The translations under genes were made by a program, and so were the position numbers. The notes below the pieces were generated by a model that was given only the letters and a program-made list of their open reading frames with translations, searched no databases and was not told where the DNA came from. 64,000 nucleotides of DNA from Fontibacillus puldeungensis (lineage in GTDB: Bacteria > Bacillota > Bacilli > Paenibacillales > Paenibacillaceae), in NCBI RefSeq assembly GCF_042678945.1, contig NZ_JBHTLM010000012.1, forward strand, positions 91,065 to 155,064, written 5' to 3'. The stretch's first letter is position 1. Every line of letters starts with the position of its first letter. This document shows, piece after piece, positions 1 to 8,804 of this stretch.

Positions 1-1
1 G

Positions 2-571
2 CTGCGGTATTTAATAACAAATAAGAATTACCTGATAAATACCTTTGGCTTATGGGGAATCGCCTGCTTTTTGCCGTTGCTTCTTGGGCAATTCGAGGGG
101 TTAAACATCATGCCGCTGGGCTTTGCCATTCTATGCCTAAATACGCCGATTTGTATTCTTCTGTCATGCGATCCCGGAACGGAACAAGCTATCCGGGTGC
201 TGCCCGGACAGGCTATTCGTTTTGGCAGCCGGTATTGCCTTTTTATCTTTCTTGTCCACATGACCACCAGCACCGTCTATCTGTTTAGTTGGCAATTTCA
301 ATATGGCGGGATCAGCGGCATGGATGTTTTAATGGCGGTACTGTTTGCCCTTCAGAGTGCGGTTCTATCTGTTCTGCTGGAATGGCTGCGCCCGATCCGT
401 CATTGGAAAGTCGAAAATGATCTGTGGCACCATCCACGAAAATATGTTGTTCCGCTGTTGATGATGCTCGTTGCAGCCTTTATCAGCACATGGCCGTTTA
501 TGGTTTGGATTTGGCTTTGTGTTTTGCTGATTGAAATTTTGAGTTTTCTGCTAATAGCGAGGAGGATATAG
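2..571 (+). CDS. Multi-pass membrane protein, C-terminal part (5' end outside window)
   Basis: The reading frame is open from base 2 with no stop before TAG at 569-571, so the gene starts left of the window and at least 189 residues of its C-terminal part are visible. The visible part is strongly hydrophobic, with about six probable membrane segments separated by short loops and one longer polar loop containing WHHPRKY. The overall look is of an ABC-2-type or other transport permease, but no diagnostic motif is visible and I do not name a family. A good ribosome binding site for the next short ORF lies inside its last codons, so the two are probably co-transcribed. An internal TTG at 71 is unlikely to be the start, because coding continues upstream of it. 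Confidence 0.7.
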   Translation: MRYLITNKNYLINTFGLWGIACFLPLLLGQFEGLNIMPLGFAILCLNTPICILLSCDPGTEQAIRVLPGQAIRFGSRYCLFIFLVHMTTSTVYLFSWQFQYGGISGMDVLMAVLFALQSAVLSVLLEWLRPIRHWKVENDLWHHPRKYVVPLLMMLVAAFISTWPFMVWIWLCVLLIEILSFLLIARRI

Positions 572-573
572 CC

Positions 574-678
574 ATGAAAAACACAAAATGCTGCCCCAAA
601 TGCAGCTCTCACCATATTGTGCGGGTGCCGAACAACCAGAACCGTCACGCGAGTGGGAACAATATTTACACTTCGTGA
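574..678 (+). pseudogene. Truncated zinc-ribbon protein (34 codons)
   Basis: An ATG at 574 follows GAGGAGG with good spacing and opens a 34-residue frame. It begins with one zinc knuckle (CCPKC) followed by a polar HASGNN segment, then stops at TGA 676-678. Small zinc-ribbon proteins of this kind usually run to 70-80 residues and carry a second CxxC knuckle; here the second half is missing. The next 30 bases read plausibly in another frame, and the convergent LuxR gene begins its 3' end at 711, so the gene looks cut by a frameshift, early stop or rearrangement. Alternatively it is a genuine half-size peptide. The upstream membrane gene ends 2 bases before the ATG. Confidence 0.45.
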
Positions 679-710
679 CAAGATCAAGCACACTTTCGGA
701 TAACAAGGCG

Positions 711-3320
711 TTAACCCTGCAGCTTCTGTCCGCGTTTTATCGCCTCTACCCGATTTTTGGCCTGCAGCTTGCTATAAATGTGGTTAATGTGGGCCTTTAA
801 GGTTCCCATGCCGATTCCAAGCGCCTTCACGATTGCGGGGTTATCCAAACCTTCCTCCATATAGTGAAAAATCAAGTGCTCTCGCGGTGTCAGCAGCTTT
901 TCTAAAGAGTCTCCGCTTGGCAGAGGCAGAGCTCCGAAAGCCCCACCAAAGCTGGATAAAATCCTACGCACATATTGCAGTGAAGGCGTGCTCCGGTCTC
1001 GGAGATTCCCTTTTTGCCGCTGCCCCACATATTCTTTAAGCAGCTCGGCGACGCTCTTTCCTTTATCCACAAAAATTCGGATGTAATCATCCGGTTCCGC
1101 ATACGTCAGCGCTTCCTCCAACCCCAGCAGCGCTTGCTGCGGCTTGCCTTCCCGCTGGAGCATCATGGCCTGCAAAATTTGAATATCCAGTGCCACCATC
1201 GGACGGTGATTTTTTACAGCTAATTGAAACAGTCTTTTCGACAGTGCCCATGCCTCCTGGCCTTGGCCGATCTCCATCAGCACTCTGACGAGAAAAACGT
1301 AAACATATAGCTGAAAAACTGAAATCGGATCATCCGCATGGACTTGGTAGCGTTCCTTCCACTCCATCGCAGCAGATACGTCGCCTGCATCCAGCCGCAG
1401 CGCGGCAAGCTCCGCATCCAGAATAATAGGCGCTTCGCTGGCACCATCCAAGGATGCTCGCCGATACGCCTGCTCCAGCCATTTTTCCGCCTCGGCTATG
1501 TCTTGTCTGGCCCGGCTGATTCTTGCCAAGAACAAACTAGCAGGAACATACACCTTTTCCGGCTGAAAATGCGACTGGCTATAGCCGTGCAAGCCCAGCT
1601 TCAAGTAACGTTCCGCTAATTCCAGCTCGTCGCGCTCATACAACAACTCGCCGTAGCAGACGACTACCGAATCCTCCAGTCCCATCTGCTTCATGAAGTC
1701 GATCATATTTTGGAAAAAAGTATCCGAAAGCCCTCGGGGCAGATGTTCGCCCCGCTTGCCGTTATAGGACCTGTAGATGGACGGTGCCAGCGGCATTTGA
1801 GGAGATGCGAAAATCAGGTCCGTTCCGTTCGGACTGTACTTAAGCGAGAGCTGAATGTACTCCAAACCCTTAATCATATCCATATCGTACTGGGTTGCCT
1901 TGAAATTCCTTATATAATACAAATAGCCTAAGTACCGGTTCTTTTCATCCAAACTCCAGCTTAAAGATGCTGCCTCAAAATGCCGCTCTGCCATGATTAA
2001 ATGCCGCTCTGCCAAATCCACCTCCTGCCCCCACAGTAAAGAAAATGTGTATGAAAAATATAAATAAGGGTGCTGCTGAAGCAACTCCGTGGGTATAACC
2101 GACAGCCATACTCTCATCGTGGAAAATTCTCGACGGATCATCAGGCTCCTCATCTGCTCAAGTAGGCGAATGGCCTGGTTATATTCGGCTCCTGCCAGAT
2201 AGTAATCCACCGCCTCTTCAAGAAGCTGCTGCTTTTCGCACCAAATAGCCGCCGCCTCATACAGTTCATATAGCTTGTCCGGGTCGCGCCGCTGCTGCTC
2301 CCGCAGGAGAAATTCGCCGAACAAATGATGGAATCGATACCATTCGCGTTGATCATCCTGCGGGATGAGAAACAAATTCAAATGAAGCAATTCCTCCAGC
2401 TTGTCCGCCCCATGTTCGCCAGCAACCGCTTCGCAGAGTGGGCTGTTCATTCGCTGCAAAATGGACACATCGAGCAAAAATTGGCGCGTCGCTTCATCCA
2501 GTGCTGCAAACACTTCTTCAAATAGATACCGCTCGACACCTTCATGGGCAAGAGACGTGCCGGAGGGGATTTGCCAAGCATCCATCCACATCTCATCTCG
2601 ATCTCGCGCAGTCAGGGAAATTAACCTGAGGCCGGTTACCCAACCCTCCGTTTGTTCGGAAATCCGCTCTATCGCCTCTCGGGTCAGTTCTTTTTTTCCA
2701 TCCATCCGAAAAAACTCAATAATTTCCTGCCGATTGAAGCATAGTTGCTCGGCGCAAATTTCCTGAATCCAGTTTCGACTGATCCAGCGAGCTCTCACAA
2801 ATCCGTTCATCGTCCGGCTGCCAAAATAAAGGTGCAGATGGGAAGGCAAATACTCAAGAAAATAGGAAACCGATGCGATAATATCAGCATCGTGAATGAC
2901 ATGCCAGTCATCCAATACGAGAACGAGCGGCTTATCCAATCGGCTAAGCTCGTTAAGCAATGTAATAATGTAAGACTCGTAATGACCAGGGCTAAGCGTA
3001 GTGGCGGCCGCCTGGATATGATCGGACAAACCTCCCTGTGCTAGCGCAATCGCCTCCGTCATGTATGACCAAAACCGAATCAGGTCGTTATCCTTTTCAT
3101 CCAGCGATAACCATCCGGCAGGAACGTGTAGCTGACTGACCCACTCGCTAAGCAGCGTTGTTTTCCCGTAACCGGCTGGCGCTGTAACAAAGGTAGCCCT
3201 AAAGCTTAATCCGTCATGAAGTCCAGCCAGAAGCCGGGGGCGGGGCACGGAGGGGGCCAGCGACTGGGGCCTTTTTAATTTACTGAGCAGCAGGAATTGT
3301 CTATCATTGATCTCCGGCAT
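711..3320 (-). CDS. MalT-type LuxR-family regulator (STAND ATPase)
   Basis: About 869 residues, the usual size for MalT-like ATP-dependent transcription factors. Near the N-terminus is a P-loop, GYGKTTL, preceded by VTAPA. A Walker B-like LVLVLDDWH follows, then a long helical-repeat region rich in Leu/Ala/Glu that normally binds an inducer or partner. The last ~60 residues are a LuxR helix-turn-helix (LTPREHLIFHYMEEG, then IKALGIGMGTLKAHINHIYSKL). The start is placed at ATG 3320 because AAAGGAGGG sits about 7 bases upstream; an in-frame ATG at 3347 lacks such a site. No operon partner is visible: the left neighbour is convergent. The target and inducer are unknown. Confidence 0.88.
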   Translation of the reverse strand: MPEINDRQFLLLSKLKRPQSLAPSVPRPRLLAGLHDGLSFRATFVTAPAGYGKTTLLSEWVSQLHVPAGWLSLDEKDNDLIRFWSYMTEAIALAQGGLSDHIQAAATTLSPGHYESYIITLLNELSRLDKPLVLVLDDWHVIHDADIIASVSYFLEYLPSHLHLYFGSRTMNGFVRARWISRNWIQEICAEQLCFNRQEIIEFFRMDGKKELTREAIERISEQTEGWVTGLRLISLTARDRDEMWMDAWQIPSGTSLAHEGVERYLFEEVFAALDEATRQFLLDVSILQRMNSPLCEAVAGEHGADKLEELLHLNLFLIPQDDQREWYRFHHLFGEFLLREQQRRDPDKLYELYEAAAIWCEKQQLLEEAVDYYLAGAEYNQAIRLLEQMRSLMIRREFSTMRVWLSVIPTELLQQHPYLYFSYTFSLLWGQEVDLAERHLIMAERHFEAASLSWSLDEKNRYLGYLYYIRNFKATQYDMDMIKGLEYIQLSLKYSPNGTDLIFASPQMPLAPSIYRSYNGKRGEHLPRGLSDTFFQNMIDFMKQMGLEDSVVVCYGELLYERDELELAERYLKLGLHGYSQSHFQPEKVYVPASLFLARISRARQDIAEAEKWLEQAYRRASLDGASEAPIILDAELAALRLDAGDVSAAMEWKERYQVHADDPISVFQLYVYVFLVRVLMEIGQGQEAWALSKRLFQLAVKNHRPMVALDIQILQAMMLQREGKPQQALLGLEEALTYAEPDDYIRIFVDKGKSVAELLKEYVGQRQKGNLRDRSTPSLQYVRRILSSFGGAFGALPLPSGDSLEKLLTPREHLIFHYMEEGLDNPAIVKALGIGMGTLKAHINHIYSKLQAKNRVEAIKRGQKLQG

Positions 3321-3363
3321 CACTATCCCTCCTTTAGGTTGAATCACATAACCGCAATTCTAT

Positions 3364-3397
3364 TAAAAAGAGCCCTGCTAGTATATAGCGGAGCTCT
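3364..3397 (-). terminator. Rho-independent terminator ending the TerB/BrxD-like/helicase operon
   Basis: On the minus strand a hairpin with arms AGAGCTC/GGGCTCT and an inner GCTA/TAGC pairing is followed by five U. It lies 130 bases past the helicase stop and just past the 17-codon ORF, so both would be on the same transcript. Confidence 0.7.
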
Positions 3398-3420
3398 CTT
3401 TGTAAGTTTACTAGCTTTTG

Positions 3421-3474
3421 TTAGTTGAACAATCCTACGATGGCGGCTGCGCCTTGACCTAATTCCTCCAACAT
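3421..3474 (-). CDS. Candidate 17-residue peptide downstream of the helicase
   Basis: On the minus strand ATG at 3474 follows AGGAT with a 5-6 base spacer and opens a frame encoding MLEELGQGAAAIVGLFN before TAA at 3421-3423. The next element on the same strand is a terminator at 3364-3397, and the helicase stop is 54 bases upstream, so this would be the last gene of the operon. The peptide is amphipathic: an acidic N-terminus and a small-residue hydrophobic half. It matches nothing I recognise. Seventeen codons can arise by chance, so the call rests on the SD and its placement between gene and terminator. Confidence 0.3.
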   Translation of the reverse strand: MLEELGQGAAAIVGLFN

Positions 3475-3527
3475 TATACATCCTATTTTTAATTATCAAA
3501 AGATTTGTTTTTTATGCCCATAACCAT

Positions 3528-5720
3528 TCATGACATTAATGTTCCGTTTAGGCCTTCTCGGAGGCCTCTTAAATCAAGTCCATCCGCAGCAAAGGCTAAG
3601 CGCACGAGCTCGGGCGAAACAAACTCGTCGTATTTGCCAAGGTACGGAGCCTCATCCGGCGCCAGCAGCTGCTCCTCGGTGCTGTGTTGGCATTCCCAGA
3701 TCATGTCGCGCACCAGGCTTCCAGCATCGCACTTTCCGGACACAATCATGTAGTAAGGTTCCATCGGTACGACCGATCTTAAGCCAAGCCGTTCGGAAAG
3801 ATTATGCTTAAGCAGTCGCTCCAAGGTGCGGAATTGCTTGCTGCCCACCCAAGGCAAAACAAACATCGAGTCCCCGCCTGCCGGAAGGACGATTTGCTTG
3901 GTCAGCCCGGTCTCTCTCGCTAACCGCCGCGCTCGCTCCAGCCGATTCACCGCCTGCGGAGACAGATACGGATAAATCGTTTGCTCCGCGAGAACCTCAC
4001 GCATCTTCTGGACGACTAGCGTATGAATGTCTCCTCCAGCTCCGAGCCACAGCGTATCCACTTTGCCAATCGCCGCTTTGACATAGACCGCCTTATGCTT
4101 TGTGTCCACCTCCGTGACCTTCCACAGCTTGCCGGCGAGCGTAAAGCAGTAACCTGGAGGCGGAACCGTAGTGATCGAGCCGATTTCCTCCGAGCCGTTG
4201 TAAACAGAATGCTCCTCATCATCTTGAAACACGGCATAAAACCGGAAATTGTTAATGATCTTCTCTCCGGTTAAACCGACGATCAACGTCTTCTCTTCCG
4301 TCCACTGCACGTGATCGGTCTGCAGAAGGTAGTTCAGAAACAGCTTATACTGCTCAGGTGTAACCTCGCGAAAAGAAGGCAGCGACAGCACCGATTGAGC
4401 AAGCTCTGCCGGTTCGGCTTCCCCCATGCTTTTCAGAATGCTCATCGTTTGGTGGTACATCGTACCGATCGGCATTTTTCGGATATCCACCGGCTCAATC
4501 CACTTGTGCCGTACATACAGCTCGATCACCGCGATCGCTCGCAGCAAGGTCCACGGCATTCTGGCTGGAAGCGGAGCGTCCTCGTCCTCTTCCTCCTGGA
4601 CGACGAACAGCATCTCGGACGCCGCATCATCCCGTCGGCCGGAGCGTCCCATGCGCTGCACAAAGCTGGATGCACTGTACGGAGCGCCAAGCTGCACCAC
4701 CCTCTCCAGCTCCCCAAGGTCGATACCAAGCTCCAAGGTGAGCGTAGCGGCAGACACGGCCGGACCAACGCCGGTCTTCATCGCACTCTCCGCCTGCTCC
4801 CGCAGCATGGCCGAAATGCTGCCATGATGGACATAAAACACATCCGGCTGATGCCGCCGCGCCGCGATTCTTCTCATTTCCAGCGTCGTGATCTCCGCGT
4901 CCGTCCGACTGTTAGTGAAGATGAGTGCTTTTTTTATATGCGTGCTGTCGTAAATAAACTCATAAAATGCTTTACGTGCATTTTGCAGTTGCTCAGCCTG
5001 CTCTTCGTCCCGGGCATCGGGAAACGAAAAATGCTCCACTCGCAGCCGCAGCTTCCGCCCGCCTGGCGATGTAACGACCTCGACCAGCTCCGAGCTTCCG
5101 GCGCCAAGCCAAGCGCTTGCTGACGCATAATCACTGAGCGTCGCGGACAGTCCGACTCTTCTTGGCTTCGCCCCTGTCATCCGCTCGATCCGGGCGATCT
5201 GGCTCAGCACCTGAATCCCCCGATCCGCGCCCATAAATGCGTGAACCTCATCGATGATGATGTACCGCAGATCTTGGAACAAGGCAGGTATCGCATTTGG
5301 CCGGTTCATCAGCAGCCCTTCCAGCGATTCTGGGGTAATCTGCAAAATCCCGGAAGGATTTCGCACTAGCTTGTTTTTCTCCGCCTGGGGAACATCGCCG
5401 TGCCAGTGCCAAACCGGAATGTGCGATTCACGCAGCAAATCCTTCAGTCTCTCAAACTGATCGTTAATCAGCGCCTTAAGCGGCCCGATATACAAAATGC
5501 CTACGGATTTGGACGGCCGCTCATGCAGCTCGGTCAACGCTGGAAAAAAAGCCGCCTCCGTCTTCCCGGAAGCTGTCCCGGAAGCGATTAGTAAATGATG
5601 CGTCGTCTCGAAACAAATGCGGCAGGCATCCACCTGAACGGATCGCAGCGTATCCCATTTGCGCTTATAGATAAACTCCTGAATAAACGGTGCCAGCCTG
5701 TAAAAAGGGTTCGTACTCAT
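3528..5720 (-). CDS. DEVH-box superfamily 2 helicase, Lhr/BrxHI-like
   Basis: 730 residues with every SF2 helicase motif readable: Walker A GTASGKTEA, motif II IIIDEVHAF, motif III GLSATL, motif IV IFTNSRTDAE, motif V TLTLELGIDLG and motif VI QRMGRSGRR. The order and wording resemble Lhr-like helicases, which move on single-stranded nucleic acid using ATP. The ~300 residues after motif VI form an accessory region with no motif I can name. ATG at 5720 overlaps the stop of the ATPase gene (ATGA), so translation is coupled. Together with a DUF2791 ATPase this recalls the brxD-brxHI pair of type 2 BREX phage-defence loci; the role here is inferred. Confidence 0.88.
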   Translation of the reverse strand: MSTNPFYRLAPFIQEFIYKRKWDTLRSVQVDACRICFETTHHLLIASGTASGKTEAAFFPALTELHERPSKSVGILYIGPLKALINDQFERLKDLLRESHIPVWHWHGDVPQAEKNKLVRNPSGILQITPESLEGLLMNRPNAIPALFQDLRYIIIDEVHAFMGADRGIQVLSQIARIERMTGAKPRRVGLSATLSDYASASAWLGAGSSELVEVVTSPGGRKLRLRVEHFSFPDARDEEQAEQLQNARKAFYEFIYDSTHIKKALIFTNSRTDAEITTLEMRRIAARRHQPDVFYVHHGSISAMLREQAESAMKTGVGPAVSAATLTLELGIDLGELERVVQLGAPYSASSFVQRMGRSGRRDDAASEMLFVVQEEEDEDAPLPARMPWTLLRAIAVIELYVRHKWIEPVDIRKMPIGTMYHQTMSILKSMGEAEPAELAQSVLSLPSFREVTPEQYKLFLNYLLQTDHVQWTEEKTLIVGLTGEKIINNFRFYAVFQDDEEHSVYNGSEEIGSITTVPPPGYCFTLAGKLWKVTEVDTKHKAVYVKAAIGKVDTLWLGAGGDIHTLVVQKMREVLAEQTIYPYLSPQAVNRLERARRLARETGLTKQIVLPAGGDSMFVLPWVGSKQFRTLERLLKHNLSERLGLRSVVPMEPYYMIVSGKCDAGSLVRDMIWECQHSTEEQLLAPDEAPYLGKYDEFVSPELVRLAFAADGLDLRGLREGLNGTLMS

Positions 5721-7042
5721 AGCTCAAACTCCGCCAAAAAGTCGTCCACTTCAGTGTCCTCCGGATTCGATTCCGCCGGCTTTACCTGCCGCTCCCCTAC
5801 AAGCTGCTCAAAGGTCGCTACGGGATTTTGATGCAGGGTATGCAGCAAATCCATAAAATCGCGGATCACTTCGCGCGGCGTCAGCAGTTGATCAGCGCCC
5901 AAGCGCCCTACCGCCATCGCCATAAATTGAATGATCTGCTCATGCGTGATTGAAGGCGTATAGCCAAAGTGCTGTGCATGGATATTCACCAGCTTCTGCA
6001 GCAAGATGAGGATTTCCTCATTGGAAAGCATGTCCAGCTTCAGAATTGGCCCGGTGTAATTGACGTACCCGTTCCCGGCAAACCGTCCCTCGATCAAACG
6101 GGACCGCAGCGCCTCATAGCTGAACAGCCCCCGGCGCTCATCCTCCACAAATTGCGGAGTTCCCCCCACAAAGATACCCAGATGCTCGGCTTTTCCCTGC
6201 ATCGTATCATTGAACATTGTAAGCAGCTTCTCATAGTTGCTTTGCCGCGAAATGCTGTTCGTGATTTTGTACAAATTCACTGCCTCATCGATGAATATAA
6301 GCAGCCCCTTATAGCCGATCCGAGCAGAAAACTCCGACCACAGCTTCATATAGTCGTACCAATTCTCATCATCGATGATGACGCCGACGCCAAGCTCCTT
6401 CTTCGCTTCCGTCTTCGTAGGAACTTCACCCCGCAGCCAACGCAGCGCGGATTGCTTCCGGTCGTCGTCGGCCAGCTTGTACCCGTTCCAGTAAGCTGCC
6501 AGCACCTTGGCAAAGTCAAACCCATGAACCATGCTCTGCATTTCAGAAGTAACGGTAAAAATCCGCTGCTCCACCTCCACGTTCAAAGCCGGATCGTTCG
6601 GCCGAAGCTCGAGCTCCTTCATCACTTCCTGCTGGATGGCTGCAAACCATTTTTGCAAAATGGACTCCAAAGCCCCGCCATCAGGCCGCGTCTTGGTAGA
6701 CAGGTGAGTCATCAGCTCACGGTAGGTGGCAAGTCCCTGCCCTTTTGTGCCAACAAGTCTTCGTTCCGGCGACAGGTCGGCATCAGCCACGACGAAATCA
6801 CGGTCCATCGCGTAATTACGGATCGTTTGCAGCAGAAAGCTTTTTCCGCTTCCATAACGTCCCGTGATAAATCTGAATGCAGCGCCTCCCTCGGCGATAT
6901 TGTCCATATCCCGCAAGATCGCCTCTACTTCCGCTCTGCGCCCAACGGCGACATGCTCCAGCCCTACTCTCGGCACGACGCCCGCAGTCAGGGAGTTGAC
7001 CAGTGCAGTGGTCAGACGTTTCGGAATTTTCACTTCATTCAT
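5717..7042 (-). CDS. BrxD-like P-loop ATPase (DUF2791 family)
   Basis: 441 residues from ATG 7042, which overlaps the upstream stop as ATGA and has GAAAGGAG 7 bases upstream; an in-frame ATG at 7072 lies inside the preceding gene and is less likely. A Walker A motif GRYGSGKS lies near residue 55 within FITGRYGSGKSFLL. A Walker B, LLIFIDEAVNL, is followed by a sensor-like stretch GIFVGGTPQFVEDERRG with SYEALRSRL. This wording is characteristic of the DUF2791/BrxD ATPases found in BREX and other DNA-processing loci. It probably forms an ATP-driven complex with the TerB protein and the helicase encoded on either side. Confidence 0.85.
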   Translation of the reverse strand: MNEVKIPKRLTTALVNSLTAGVVPRVGLEHVAVGRRAEVEAILRDMDNIAEGGAAFRFITGRYGSGKSFLLQTIRNYAMDRDFVVADADLSPERRLVGTKGQGLATYRELMTHLSTKTRPDGGALESILQKWFAAIQQEVMKELELRPNDPALNVEVEQRIFTVTSEMQSMVHGFDFAKVLAAYWNGYKLADDDRKQSALRWLRGEVPTKTEAKKELGVGVIIDDENWYDYMKLWSEFSARIGYKGLLIFIDEAVNLYKITNSISRQSNYEKLLTMFNDTMQGKAEHLGIFVGGTPQFVEDERRGLFSYEALRSRLIEGRFAGNGYVNYTGPILKLDMLSNEEILILLQKLVNIHAQHFGYTPSITHEQIIQFMAMAVGRLGADQLLTPREVIRDFMDLLHTLHQNPVATFEQLVGERQVKPAESNPEDTEVDDFLAEFEL

Positions 7043-8646
7043 GAGGACTCTCCTTTCAATTTCTCGAAGCATTCCGCGTATTCCTGGGCGATTTGATCCC
7101 CGTCAATGACCAGGTCACCGATCGTTTCCATCGCGATATTGTTAATCTCATCGATCACAAGCTCCGCCATCGTCCCATATGTATCCGCCACACGGGCGAG
7201 TTCGGCCTGCGGAGAGGCGCTCCTTAAGGCACATAACGCTTCTATGTGGTAATCGTCCAAACTACTGGCAAACATGGACCATTCCTCGTCCAAGCCGGAT
7301 GTATCCCAGTGAAGTTTCTTAGGCGGCTTCCCGTCTGATACAAAGGCGTCCACCGGGAGTTCCGCTTCCGGATGATCCGTCCCATTCGCTGCCTGAGTAT
7401 CCGTAGAAAGCTTTTCTACGGACAACACCTCTTCGGACTCAACAGGCTCCAAGAATAGCCCCTCTTGATCAGTCATGCCTTCTATTAGATCGACTTCATC
7501 CTCGTTGCTGATAGTGAGCAGGTTCTGAACATGCTCCGTATCCACAAGTAAAGACGCTAATTTATCAGGATCTATAGTTACATTCGGTTGAACCCGCGAT
7601 TTAGCTTCAAATTCCTTCTCAAGGTACCGGTCAATCAGTCGCTCTACTTCAGCTTCCAGAATAAATTCTCTGAGACGGCCGCGATAGCCTTTCAATTCTC
7701 GTAATTTATTTTCAGTATACCGAATGACGTGAGTGATGAACCTTCTTAACGGACGGTGATTGCTGATTGGCACATAGGTCAGCTTGATCGCTCTTCCGTA
7801 TAATGAATCGTCATACACCGCGCTGCGGAATAGATACCTGTGAATCACCTGCTCCTGATCCGGCATAAATCTTTCGATCAGCTTGGTCTGAGTTTTTTTC
7901 ACAAAATAAACATCCAGCATGGCGATCACACGAGGCACGTACTCTTCAACTACGGATTTTCCAATTCCCTGGACGAATTTGCTCCGGCGCAGCTCATAAT
8001 CACTTAGCGTCAGGAGCAAACTTAGCGGAATATTGATAGGCTCCTCCCTAAAAAGCCTCAACAGCTCGATGTTAAGCAGTTCACCGTCCAGAGAACCGCC
8101 AAAGCGTATGGCAATATTGGAAAAAGGGATATCCAGCGCATGAACCATGACATAATCGGCCGCCCAATCTATTAAATAGCCATTCAGTTGAGGGTACTTA
8201 CCGCCATAAGCTGCCGCAAGGCTCGCAAGCATCTCATATCCTTCGTTCGGATCAGCCCAGCCCACTCCATTAATCAGCTCATATACATAAACAAATATGT
8301 AAGATAAGTCCGTATCGGGATATCGGCCATTTCTCACCTCGGAGCGCCAGTAAAAATACCACTTCCGCTGCGACTCCATCATGTGCTCATAGGTGGGCCA
8401 ATAGCTCATAAAGGGAACAAAGGGCGCAGCTTCCCCTTGTTCATGAGCCCATTTGCGCGCTTCCTGCACGAAATGCTGGTCCCGGCTATAAAAAGAAACA
8501 GGCGCCAGCTGCTCGCCACTCGCTTTTTCAGCTTCCCTTGGGGGGATGCCCACGCCTGGCTCCTCTTCATAAAAATCGATTTCCGTAAATTCAATGTATC
8601 TAGGAGTGTCCCCCATACTGTTCTTCAGTCCTCTTTCATTCCTCAT
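7039..8646 (-). CDS. TerB_N/TerB_C domain protein, first gene of a three-gene operon
   Basis: 535 residues. Residues ~75-270 match the TerB N-terminal domain, with the hallmark segment KWYFYWRSEVRNG then DLSYIFVYVYELIN. The last ~150 residues match the TerB C-terminal domain: IDPDKLASLL, EEWSMFASSLDDYH and a closing helical segment VIDEINNIAMETIGDLVIDG. A low-complexity acidic linker separates them. TerB modules are linked to tellurite resistance and, by genome context, to stress and DNA-processing systems. The start at 8646 has only a weak SD; ATG 8616 is an alternative. The gene overlaps the next by 4 bases. It may be the sensor or scaffold for the ATPase and helicase. Confidence 0.8.
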   Translation of the reverse strand: MRNERGLKNSMGDTPRYIEFTEIDFYEEEPGVGIPPREAEKASGEQLAPVSFYSRDQHFVQEARKWAHEQGEAAPFVPFMSYWPTYEHMMESQRKWYFYWRSEVRNGRYPDTDLSYIFVYVYELINGVGWADPNEGYEMLASLAAAYGGKYPQLNGYLIDWAADYVMVHALDIPFSNIAIRFGGSLDGELLNIELLRLFREEPINIPLSLLLTLSDYELRRSKFVQGIGKSVVEEYVPRVIAMLDVYFVKKTQTKLIERFMPDQEQVIHRYLFRSAVYDDSLYGRAIKLTYVPISNHRPLRRFITHVIRYTENKLRELKGYRGRLREFILEAEVERLIDRYLEKEFEAKSRVQPNVTIDPDKLASLLVDTEHVQNLLTISNEDEVDLIEGMTDQEGLFLEPVESEEVLSVEKLSTDTQAANGTDHPEAELPVDAFVSDGKPPKKLHWDTSGLDEEWSMFASSLDDYHIEALCALRSASPQAELARVADTYGTMAELVIDEINNIAMETIGDLVIDGDQIAQEYAECFEKLKGESS

Positions 8647-8726
8647 CCGATCATGAATCTATTCCATTGTAGTATATCATAATTGGGGTGTTTATCAGCG
8701 GGGGCATTCAGGAATCTGAGCCGAGT

Positions 8727-8774
8727 TTTCGGCCGGATTTTGGTAATTAGATTACTGCCATATCCGGCCCGAAA
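8727..8774. repeat. Long interrupted palindrome upstream of the TerB operon
   Basis: Arms TTTCGGCCGGAT and ATCCGGCCcGAAA (one bulged base) enclose a second pairing, GGTAAT/ATTAC around TAG. Neither side carries a convincing U-run, so it is not a typical terminator. It lies 81 bases upstream of the TerB start and 31 bases beyond the end of the small acidic gene. It may be a leader hairpin, a processing site or a protein-binding site. Confidence 0.6.
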
Positions 8775-8804
8775 GCTTGGGCGAAATTTGAGGTGTAGTG
8801 CGAA

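Noticed and set aside
588..800. 70-codon plus-strand frame after the membrane gene
   Set aside because: Overlaps the zinc-ribbon start and the 3' end of the LuxR gene; part of it might be the shifted remainder of the zinc-ribbon gene but it has no SD of its own.
4311..5123. 270-codon plus-strand frame opposite the helicase
   Set aside because: Antisense to the helicase motifs; Arg/His/Leu-rich noise with no start signal.
5969..7096. 375-codon open frame on the plus strand opposite the BrxD-like gene
   Set aside because: It is antisense to a gene with clear ATPase motifs, has no SD and its translation is low-complexity with no motif. It is a by-product of codon bias.
8731..8769. Palindrome as a transposon end
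   Set aside because: No second copy, no target duplication and no transposase gene were seen nearby.
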